NCBI RefSeq assembly: GCF_015863205.1
Contig: NZ_JACBXQ010000002.1
Coordinates: 434,001-498,000 of the forward strand
Direction: 5' to 3'
Origin: Facklamia lactis
GTDB taxonomy: Bacteria; Bacillota; Bacilli; Lactobacillales; Aerococcaceae
DNA: 64,000 nucleotides
Made by a program: the position numbers and the translations under genes. The notes beneath the pieces were generated by a model, which searched no databases, was not told the origin of the DNA, and saw nothing but the letters and a program-made list of their open reading frames with translations. This document shows positions 16,562 to 23,443 of this stretch, one piece after another; positions within the stretch are counted from its first letter, which is position 1; the number at the start of each line of letters is the position of its first letter.

Positions 16562-17410
16562 CTATTGTTTTATTGTGCGCTTATCATTGAGAAAATCTAA
16601 ATTTCCTTTTTGAATATATCGTTCCAATACACCTAATACGGCTTGGTCATTATTAGTTCCGATCTTAAAGCGACACTGCATTTCAAGATCGACATCAGCG
16701 TTTTCCATTGCAATACTATAATAGACTTGGGACATCATACTTTCATCATTCAAACTATCTCCAAATGCCATACTTTCCTCAGCTTTGATCTGGTACTTAT
16801 CTTGGAGATAAGCAAGGGCACTTCCCTTACCGCCTTGTCGATTATATACATCCACCCAACCATCGCCTGAAGTTACCGCTGTTACATTCTCATAACGCTC
16901 ATTAATAATTCTGGCTAAGACTTTATTCTTATCAAGACTATCTTCAGTTGCAATCGCAATCTTCGTCACGACAGAGTCTTCTGGCAGCTCAGAAAAAAGC
17001 GGAATATACTGTAAATCATTATTATAACGCGCTACAAAATCGAAAGCCGGCCCCGATTTTTTACGGAAATAACTTGCATCTCCTAAACTTAAACACGGAT
17101 AATATCCGTCAAACTCATCTATAAAGTCAATTATTTGAGTAAAATCTTGATAAGGAATCCCTGTTTTCTTAATCGGAGTCCCATCTTTAACAATATAATT
17201 TCCATTATCACAAGCGAAGTACAGTTTAGCTAACACCTCAGCTGTAAAGTAATCATGAATTTTATGATATGAATTCCCTGTTACAACTGCGACTATAATC
17301 CCTTGCTCATTTAATTTTTCTAAGACTTTATTAAAACGATCCACATCGTAAGTCTTATCTGTTCTCAGCAAGGTCTCATCCAAATCAATTGTCACTAACT
17401 TTAATTCCAT
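16562..17410 (-). CDS. HAD-superfamily Cof-type sugar phosphatase
   Basis: A 282-residue cytoplasmic phosphatase of the Cof/YwpJ/YidA group, which dephosphorylates sugar phosphates, FMN or similar metabolites. Motif I is VTIDLDETLLRTDKTY with the nucleophile Asp at residue about 9 and the acid/base Asp two positions on. Motif II is VAVVTGNSYHK. Motif III/IV is GGKGSALAYLQDKYQIKAEE followed by SMAFGDSLNDESMMSQVYYS (about 215-234), with the magnesium-binding aspartates. The C2-type cap occupies about residues 85-185. Its ATG lies behind a GGGG-rich element. It sits 17 bases after the aldo/keto reductase gene, so four genes from 19864 to 16206 may form one unit. True substrate unknown. Confidence 0.88.
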   Translation of the reverse strand: MELKLVTIDLDETLLRTDKTYDVDRFNKVLEKLNEQGIIVAVVTGNSYHKIHDYFTAEVLAKLYFACDNGNYIVKDGTPIKKTGIPYQDFTQIIDFIDEFDGYYPCLSLGDASYFRKKSGPAFDFVARYNNDLQYIPLFSELPEDSVVTKIAIATEDSLDKNKVLARIINERYENVTAVTSGDGWVDVYNRQGGKGSALAYLQDKYQIKAEESMAFGDSLNDESMMSQVYYSIAMENADVDLEMQCRFKIGTNNDQAVLGVLERYIQKGNLDFLNDKRTIKQ

Positions 17411-17427
17411 GTTCCCATATCCCCTTC

Positions 17428-18348
17428 TTATTGCATTGGATAATCTTGACGACTACTGTATATATCATACCATTCTTTGCGACTTAAGTGTATCAGAGAC
17501 CCCTCTACCATCGCCTTTATCCGTATTGGATTCATTGAGCCTATAATAGGTTGAAAGGCAACTGGATGACGAAGAATCCAAGCTAATACCATCGCTTCAA
17601 ATGACACCTGATATTGATCTGCTAAATCTTGAATCGTATTCACCATTTGTACATGTTCTGGGTCATCTTTGAGCAGGCCCTTCGATAGACTAGACTTCAA
17701 CGGTGACCAGGCTTGTAAGCGAACATTTTGTAATTGGCTTTCTTCAATGGAATAACCATCACGATTCACCGCCTGATCAAATCGAGTATTAACATATAAG
17801 CCACTATCAATCGGCAAGGTATGACCCGGTCCAAATTGAATTTGATTAACCTGAATCGGCGTTGCAAGATACTGATTTAACAAAGCAATCTGACTGCTAT
17901 TATGATTACTAACACCAAAATAACGGACCTTTCCCTGTTTTTGAAGCGAATTAAAAGCTTCCGCCACTTCTTCCACTTCCATCAATGGATCTGGTCGATG
18001 GATTAATAGAATATCTAAATAGTCGGTTCCTAAACGCTGAAGGATACCCTCTAGAGATTTATAAATATTTGTAGCAGAAGAATCATAATGAGTCTCAAGG
18101 ATCCCAAACTTTGATTGGAGAATCAGATCTTCTCGCCGAATAGAACTCGCCTTTAGCGCTTGGCAGAAAAGCTCCTCAGATTTTCCGTGTCCATAAATTT
18201 CTGCATGATCAAAAAAATTAATCCCCGCTTCAAAACTCGTCTCAATCACTTTCGTGGCCTGATTACTGGATAAATCCGCCATCCTCATACAACCTAAAGC
18301 AACTTGGCTAGTATATATATCGGTATTTCCTATTTGTATATTTTTCAT
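17428..18348 (-). CDS. Aldo/keto reductase, YdhF-like
   Basis: A 306-residue NAD(P)H-dependent oxidoreductase with a TIM-barrel fold. The catalytic tetrad is visible: Asp in NFFDHAEIYGHGKSEELF (about residues 45-62), Tyr in the same motif, Lys in LILQSKFGI and His in LDILLIHRPDP. The nicotinamide-binding VRYFGVSNHNSSQI and the C-terminal phosphate site QPIIGSMNPIRIKAM (about 270-284) are intact. HAEIYG replaces the usual DTAxxYG, which is typical of YdhF-type reductases. The ATG lies four bases past the stop of the HerA-like gene, implying co-transcription. The natural substrate is not deducible. Confidence 0.88.
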   Translation of the reverse strand: MKNIQIGNTDIYTSQVALGCMRMADLSSNQATKVIETSFEAGINFFDHAEIYGHGKSEELFCQALKASSIRREDLILQSKFGILETHYDSSATNIYKSLEGILQRLGTDYLDILLIHRPDPLMEVEEVAEAFNSLQKQGKVRYFGVSNHNSSQIALLNQYLATPIQVNQIQFGPGHTLPIDSGLYVNTRFDQAVNRDGYSIEESQLQNVRLQAWSPLKSSLSKGLLKDDPEHVQMVNTIQDLADQYQVSFEAMVLAWILRHPVAFQPIIGSMNPIRIKAMVEGSLIHLSRKEWYDIYSSRQDYPMQ

Positions 18349-18352
18349 GGCA

Positions 18353-19864
18353 CTATTTCTTAAACATCCCAGTGATAGAACGAGTAATCGCTCGACCTAT
18401 CTCACGACCAACCTGACTCATCATATTTTTGGTAAAACGATCAAAATTAGTATCCGTTCTACGACTCGAACCTTGCGACTTTTTAATCTGTTTGGCTAAT
18501 TCTGCTTCTAATTCTCTAATTCTCTCTTCACTCGGATGGTCCACCTGAGTTGCATCTGCTTCTCCGATCATTTCCTCTTGGGTAGTCGCCATTGCTTGGT
18601 TAAGTTGTTCATGAGCAGATTCTCGATCAACAGACTCAGCATATTTTTCTAATAAGGAAGACTGATTAATGATCTTTAATAACACTTGAGGATCTACTTC
18701 ACCCATTTTACTTAATGGTGGGTAGATATAGGCTGCCTGTGCAAAACTCGGAGTTCCATCCTCATTTAATGTTGAAACAACTGCCTGTCCCGTCGCTAAT
18801 TCTTGAATGACTTGCTCTAAGTCGACTGCTTCATCAGGATTTTGCCGAAACGTCTGACTAACTGCTTTCACTACTTTTAATTCCTTTGGAGTGAAAGCTC
18901 TCAAGCCATGTTGAATTCGATTAGCTAGTTGCGAACCAATTTCATCTGGTATATCGACAGGGTTCTGAGTCACAAAATAAACGCCCACTCCCTTCGACCG
19001 AATTAAGCGTACCATTAATTCAATCTTGTCTACCAATACTTTTGGCGTATCTTCAAATAATACATGCGCTTCATCAAAGAAAAAGACTAATTTCGGTTTA
19101 TCCAGATCGCCCACTTCTGGTAAACTATCAAAAATTTCCCCGAACAAGGCCAATAGCACTGTCGCATATAAGGTGGGTGACTGATAAAGTTGACTAGCAT
19201 TTAAGATATTAATAACCCCTAGTCCTTCATTATCCACACGCATAAAATCTTGAATCTCTAGACTAGGCTCTGAAAAAAAATGACTAGCCCCTTGTTTCTC
19301 TAATACAACGATACTCCGTAAAATAACCCCAATAGAGGCCTTTGAAATAGTTCCAAAGGTGGTTCCGAGTTCTTTTGTATGTTCAGCTACATAGTTTAGC
19401 ATAGCACGTAGATCTGTCAGATCAATTAAGAGCAAACCTTTTTCATCTGCTACTGTAAATACAACATTCAAAACTCCTGTTTGGGTCTCATTTAGTCCTA
19501 AGAGTTTTGCTAATAGAATCGGACCCATTTCTGAAACCGTCACCCTCAGAGGGACCCCTTGTTCTCCAAAAGCATCCCATACTTCAATTGGAAAAGATCG
19601 CGGTTCAAAATCACTATAATGGGTCTTTTCTAATCTTTCTTCTAATCCTTCACGATTCCCTGGCTCAGCTAATGAAGCCAAATCACCCTTAATATCTGAA
19701 AGAAAAACAGGAACACCTGCCAAACTTAGTTGTTCTGCCATTACTTTCAGCGTTATTGTCTTCCCCGTCCCAGTAGCCCCCGCAATGACGCCGTGACGAT
19801 TTAGTTGATTAAGTGTCAAGTAAACCGGTTGAGTGCCATAGGCAAATTTTATCTGTGTCTCCAT
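18353..19864 (-). CDS. HerA-like ATPase, DUF853 family (YjgR-like)
   Basis: A 503-residue P-loop ATPase of the HerA/FtsK clade. Walker A is VIAGATGTGKTITLKVMAEQ (about residues 26-45). A DIKGDLASLAEPG segment follows. Walker B is KLVFFFDEAHVLFEDTPKVL, and the sensor region is VYFVTQNPVDIPDEIGSQLA then NRIQHGLRAFTP. A glutamine-rich helical tail (about 400-503) ends in RAITRSITGMFKK, basic and amphipathic. The family includes E. coli YjgR, whose role is unclear. It is unlike archaeal HerA in lacking a partner NurA gene nearby. The ATG has AGGAGG upstream. It heads a cluster with the aldo/keto reductase and HAD phosphatase. Confidence 0.88.
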   Translation of the reverse strand: METQIKFAYGTQPVYLTLNQLNRHGVIAGATGTGKTITLKVMAEQLSLAGVPVFLSDIKGDLASLAEPGNREGLEERLEKTHYSDFEPRSFPIEVWDAFGEQGVPLRVTVSEMGPILLAKLLGLNETQTGVLNVVFTVADEKGLLLIDLTDLRAMLNYVAEHTKELGTTFGTISKASIGVILRSIVVLEKQGASHFFSEPSLEIQDFMRVDNEGLGVINILNASQLYQSPTLYATVLLALFGEIFDSLPEVGDLDKPKLVFFFDEAHVLFEDTPKVLVDKIELMVRLIRSKGVGVYFVTQNPVDIPDEIGSQLANRIQHGLRAFTPKELKVVKAVSQTFRQNPDEAVDLEQVIQELATGQAVVSTLNEDGTPSFAQAAYIYPPLSKMGEVDPQVLLKIINQSSLLEKYAESVDRESAHEQLNQAMATTQEEMIGEADATQVDHPSEERIRELEAELAKQIKKSQGSSRRTDTNFDRFTKNMMSQVGREIGRAITRSITGMFKK

Positions 19865-19967
19865 AACCGTCCTCCTGAATATAATAACAGCTTAATTGTA
19901 GCATAATCACTATTATATAAGTATTAATTTTATCATTTTAACTCTAAACAACATTTCCATAAAAAAA

Positions 19968-19987
19968 GAGGATCTCAAAAGATCCTC
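19968..19987 (-). terminator. Terminator after the LPXTG protein gene
   Basis: GAGGATCT and AGATCCTC arms with a short loop, flanked by AAAAAAA on the left (the U-run on the minus strand) and AAAAAA on the right. It lies 13 bases beyond the stop codon. Confidence 0.87.
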
Positions 19988-19999
19988 AAAAAAGTATTT

Positions 20000-22672
20000 T
20001 TATTTCTTATTTTTATTCTTAAACAGTAGATAAATTCCTGCAACAACCAAACCGCCTGCTAAAATATAAAGGATCCAAGAAGATACTTCACCTGTTGATG
20101 GAAGGTTATTCTCTGCATTCTTACGGTCTGTCGACTTCTTAACTACGATAGCAGATTGCTCTTGATCATTGACTGTGGTAGTTTGAGTTTCTTGGCTGCT
20201 TGCCTGCGTGGTTTCAACATCGTTTCCTTGTTGAACCTCCACGCTAGTTTCGTTTGTTTTCTGCTCACCATATACTAGGGCTATCTGTCCTTGTTCCACA
20301 CCTTCTGTCACAATCGTTGCTGTCTGGTTATGAACCGTCACATCCAGATCTTTTGTTTCTTGTCCATTGACGAATACCGCTTTTACTTGTGAATTAATAG
20401 GACGAGTCGGTATCTTAACTTGTGCTTGTTGTTGAGTTTGGATAGGCTCATTGTTTTGATTTACAATCTGAATTTGATAGAAATCAACATCCATATTTTT
20501 CAACATTTGCGGTCGCTGTTCGTCTTCGATATTAACTGTTTCTACTTTGATTTCTGCAGCTTTTTCTGCATCAATTTCAGACAATCCAATCTCTACTCCT
20601 GTTTCAGCATCTGAATATTTTTGCGTAATTTTATCTGTTGTGGTCTCCTCAACAGTTGTGGTCAACTCCTCAGTAGTGGTTGTTGACTCTGTCGTTGTTG
20701 TCGGCTCCTCAGTAGTGGTCGTCGACTCTGTCGTTGTTGTCGGCTCCTCAGTAGTGGTCGTCGACTCTGTTGTCGTTGTCGGTTCTTCAGTAGTGGTTGT
20801 TGATTCTGTCGTTGTCGTCGGTTCTTCAGTAGTGGTTGTTGATTCTGTCGTTGTCGTCGGTTCTTCAGTAGTAGTCGTCGACTCTGCTGCGGTTTCAAAC
20901 GTCAGATCAAGTGTTTGCTCTTCAGCAGCATTTAACTCAACTTGACCACTCGTTTCTCCCGTATAACCTTCTGGCAAATAATCTACCGTATAAGAAATTG
21001 TGCCAGGCTCTAAATTTTCAAATGTCACTTGCCCCTGAAGATTACTAGCAAAAATTTGATTCCCAATAGAAATTTTCGCATAAGGTATAGGTTGCCCTTC
21101 CTGATCCATTAAATTAAAAATTAATTTGGCAGGTTCATCTTCTTTCATAATGGTAACAGCCTGAGTATTATCTTCTTCAGACTGAACTTGAGCATTCAGT
21201 ACATTCCCTTGTGCTGAATAGCCATCCGGTGTCTCAATCACTTGATACTGATATTCCCCTGAAACTAAGTCTTCACTCAAAGCTAAGCCTGAAGCATCTG
21301 TCACAATTTCTGAAGTTTCTTGACTGTCAACATGGGTCAACTGTAATTTAACATCTTCTACGGCATCTCCATTTTGATCAGAAACTTGAATTTCTAAATC
21401 TCCAGCTTTAACTTTCTCTAATTGAATAATTTCTTGAGTGCCATCCAATCCATGTTCAACCGTTGCAGATTCTGGTTCTGAATATTCTTCCCCAGCTGAT
21501 TGAATAGAATAAGTATAAGTTCCAGCTTCCAACTCAGAAAGCGTCACTTCACCTTGAGCATCACTTGTATATTCTTGCCCTTCCACTTCAATCACAACAT
21601 TTGCCACCGGCTCTTGATCTGGTCCAACTATCTTAAATGTTAAGTCATTTGCTTCGCTGCTTGTTGTTGTCGCCTCAAGTGTCGTCTCTTGAGAAGTCGT
21701 GATTTCTTCAGTTGAAGTTGTTTCTTCTACAGTAGTGGAACTTTCAGGTACAATACCATTACCATCTAGTTGAATGGTATAAGTTAGAATTTCGCCTTCC
21801 CCTATATCTAACTGATCAGATAATTCATAACCGACATATTCTTCGGGCAAATTACCAAAGCTAATTGAATAGCTAGCAGGAACTAAATCTGTAACGTGAG
21901 CCTCCCCTTTCTCATCTGTTACTACTATTTGATCACCTACATATAACTCAATATTAGGAACTGGATTACCTTGGCTATCTGTCGCCTGAATGATCACTCC
22001 ACCCATTCCTTCAGCCACTTCAATTGTTTCAGAATCTTCTATACTCGTCTCCTCGGTTGTTACTAACTGAGGATCCTCAACTGTCGTTGTTGTTTCAGAT
22101 GCTTCAGACGTTGTCTCTCCTTCAATTCCCTCTGCTTGCGGTGCTTGTGGACTCTGAACTTCTTCTCCAACTAGATAGATTGAAAAGTTTGGATTTTGTT
22201 GTGTAGCTACCTCTTCTTGTTCAATTGAAAAAGCAAGATCATACACCACATTTCCATCATTTAAAGTCGCAAGTTCTCCGTTCTGCTGTGATTCTCCATT
22301 TTCTACTTGTACGGTATAAGGTTGAATCTGTTGTCCATCCCTCTGGAAACCTCCCCCATCATACATTCTAAAAATATAATCACCAGCTGGTAAAGAAAGG
22401 GGCTCCACCTGGCCTTGTTCAGAACGGTAAGAATAAACCACTGCTTGAGTATTTAAATCAATAATATCATATGACAATTGAGACTGAACTTGAGGTTCAT
22501 TTTCATCTAATTGTAAATGCACATTAAACGTTGGAGAAACCCCTTCTTGATTTGTTTCTGTCTGTACTTGATTTTCTTGTGCTTGGGCTAATATATTCGG
22601 GGCCATGCAAACTGGCGCTATTAATAAACTACCTGCCATCATTAACTTAATTATTTTTATCGGGCTCATCAT
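20000..22672 (-). CDS. LPXTG-anchored surface protein with four CnaB/prealbumin-like domains and a Thr-rich stalk
   Basis: An 890-residue secreted wall protein. The signal peptide (MMSPIKIIKLMMAGSLLIAP) ends near ILAQAQ. An N-terminal region (about residues 45-180) is followed by four beta-sandwich repeats at about 225-310, 343-420, 425-510 and 515-595. Each repeat carries the signature x-G-x-(V/A)-x-(V/F)-x-x-L-x-x-G-x-Y-x-(Y/I), for example SDAQGEVTLSELEAGTYTYS. A stalk of 13-residue repeats (TEEPTTTTESTTT, about 597-675) and a further domain (about 680-790) precede the sorting signal LPSTGEVSSWILYILAGGLV and a basic tail. The spacing of the CnaB-like domains suggests an extended fibre. No sortase or pilin partner is nearby, so the housekeeping sortase A is the likely anchor enzyme. 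AGGAGG lies six bases before the first ATG. A role in adhesion is inferred only. Confidence 0.92.
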   Translation of the reverse strand: MMSPIKIIKLMMAGSLLIAPVCMAPNILAQAQENQVQTETNQEGVSPTFNVHLQLDENEPQVQSQLSYDIIDLNTQAVVYSYRSEQGQVEPLSLPAGDYIFRMYDGGGFQRDGQQIQPYTVQVENGESQQNGELATLNDGNVVYDLAFSIEQEEVATQQNPNFSIYLVGEEVQSPQAPQAEGIEGETTSEASETTTTVEDPQLVTTEETSIEDSETIEVAEGMGGVIIQATDSQGNPVPNIELYVGDQIVVTDEKGEAHVTDLVPASYSISFGNLPEEYVGYELSDQLDIGEGEILTYTIQLDGNGIVPESSTTVEETTSTEEITTSQETTLEATTTSSEANDLTFKIVGPDQEPVANVVIEVEGQEYTSDAQGEVTLSELEAGTYTYSIQSAGEEYSEPESATVEHGLDGTQEIIQLEKVKAGDLEIQVSDQNGDAVEDVKLQLTHVDSQETSEIVTDASGLALSEDLVSGEYQYQVIETPDGYSAQGNVLNAQVQSEEDNTQAVTIMKEDEPAKLIFNLMDQEGQPIPYAKISIGNQIFASNLQGQVTFENLEPGTISYTVDYLPEGYTGETSGQVELNAAEEQTLDLTFETAAESTTTTEEPTTTTESTTTTEEPTTTTESTTTTEEPTTTTESTTTTEEPTTTTESTTTTEEPTTTTESTTTTEELTTTVEETTTDKITQKYSDAETGVEIGLSEIDAEKAAEIKVETVNIEDEQRPQMLKNMDVDFYQIQIVNQNNEPIQTQQQAQVKIPTRPINSQVKAVFVNGQETKDLDVTVHNQTATIVTEGVEQGQIALVYGEQKTNETSVEVQQGNDVETTQASSQETQTTTVNDQEQSAIVVKKSTDRKNAENNLPSTGEVSSWILYILAGGLVVAGIYLLFKNKNKK
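20664..20885 (-). repeat. 39-bp tandem repeat encoding the Thr/Glu/Pro stalk
   Basis: About 5.7 copies of a 39-base unit starting at 20664, 20703, 20742, 20781, 20820 and 20859, each coding TEEPTTTTESTTT or a near copy. Copies differ mostly at silent third positions, in two sub-types (GGCTCC/GTCGAC and GGTTCT/GTTGAT), indicating stepwise duplication. Copy number is likely to vary between strains. Long open frames in the other five frames here are artefacts of the repeat. Confidence 0.93.
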
Positions 22673-22823
22673 AGCCTACCTCCTAATTACGAAATAATAT
22701 CTTTACTTACATCCCTACTTTATCATACAGCTGTCTGAGAAGGTTCAATTCCAAATTTTTATCACATTTATTGTTCAAGTTTACCCAATTTCATCATTAA
22801 ATATTCACATTTCTACTTTGAAA

Positions 22824-23132
22824 TTACAGATAGTCTAAATAGCTTTCTTGTACTATTTGTTTCCCTTCTTCTATATAGACTTTTACTAATTGAGGAGTTA
22901 TTAATTCTTTTTCGATTTCAAGAATCCATAATTTATACGGCGATGCTTGCTGTTTAATTAATAAATAATTACGACCTTTTGCATGTAAAGTCCACACTTG
23001 GCTCTTACTTCCAGCAATCAGAACATCATTCCACATTTTCGCATAGTCAACATTCAACCGATATCCTTTTCCTTGCAAAAAAGAATGAATATTAAAAGAC
23101 ATCGCCTGATCAACCAGCTTTATTGTTTTCAT
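22824..23132 (-). CDS. Hypothetical protein, 102 residues
   Basis: A small protein without signal peptide or membrane helix: MKTIKLVDQAMSFNIHSFLQ, then GKGYRLNVDYAKMWNDVLIA, GSKSQVWTLHAKGRNYLLIK and a C-terminal mixed alpha/beta half ending ESYLDYL. GGAGG six bases before the ATG makes it a convincing gene. It is monocistronic, lying between the surface-protein gene and the manganese-riboswitch promoter, transcribed away from the latter. I do not recognise a family, and context gives no role. Confidence 0.65.
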   Translation of the reverse strand: MKTIKLVDQAMSFNIHSFLQGKGYRLNVDYAKMWNDVLIAGSKSQVWTLHAKGRNYLLIKQQASPYKLWILEIEKELITPQLVKVYIEEGKQIVQESYLDYL

Positions 23133-23208
23133 ATAATCCCTCCGTTAAATGAGAACGTATGTTCTTTGTTTTTATTTTAACAGAAGTCAGTAAATTTAAG
23201 TATATCTG

Positions 23209-23238
23209 ATTGCATTAAAACAATAAATTGATTATAAT
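23209..23238 (+). promoter_or_regulatory. Promoter of the riboswitch-ATPase transcript
   Basis: TTGCAT at 23209-23214, an 18-base spacer and a perfect TATAAT at 23233-23238. The predicted start near 23245 falls just before the riboswitch aptamer. Confidence 0.7.
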
Positions 23239-23251
23239 TTTATTAGATGTT

Positions 23252-23348
23252 CATAAGGGAGTAACTTGAGGCTTTATTGCCTTGTCAGTGTCAACAACGA
23301 TAAGTAATGTAACCATTACTGGTACTGGCTTAAAAAGTGAGACTTATG
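23252..23348 (+). promoter_or_regulatory. yybP-ykoY manganese riboswitch aptamer
   Basis: The closing helix P1 is formed by CATAAG (23252-23257) and CTTATG (23343-23348). Inside it, GGGAGTAAC on the 5' side and GTGAGA on the 3' side are the conserved manganese-site loop strands. GAGGC/GCCTT forms the first arm, and CAGTGTCAACAACGA is the second conserved loop. AGTAATG/CATTACT makes the upper hairpin. This arrangement is the yybP-ykoY family, which senses Mn2+ and often precedes P-type ATPases in Lactobacillales. Here it controls the downstream cation ATPase. Identification rests on motif order read by eye. Confidence 0.85.
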
Positions 23349-23394
23349 CCGATGAGTGCAGCTTTGTGTTGCCCTAGAGGCATAAGTCTTTTTT
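23341..23394 (+). terminator. Riboswitch expression platform: intrinsic terminator
   Basis: GACTTATGCC (23341-23350) pairs with GGCATAAGTC (23379-23388), followed by TTTTTT. The left arm contains the 3' half of the aptamer closing helix, so aptamer and terminator are mutually exclusive. The simple reading is that manganese stabilises the aptamer, prevents termination and turns the exporter on. Confidence 0.85.
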
Positions 23395-23443
23395 CATGCA
23401 AGTAACATTCAGATGAACACTCAACTATTAAAGGAGGAATATA

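Noticed and set aside
20547-20945. Long plus-strand frame rich in Val/Ser/Asp and a minus-strand Gln/Arg frame over the surface-protein repeats
   Set aside because: They are produced by the 39-base repeat in other frames; no ribosome site and low-complexity product.
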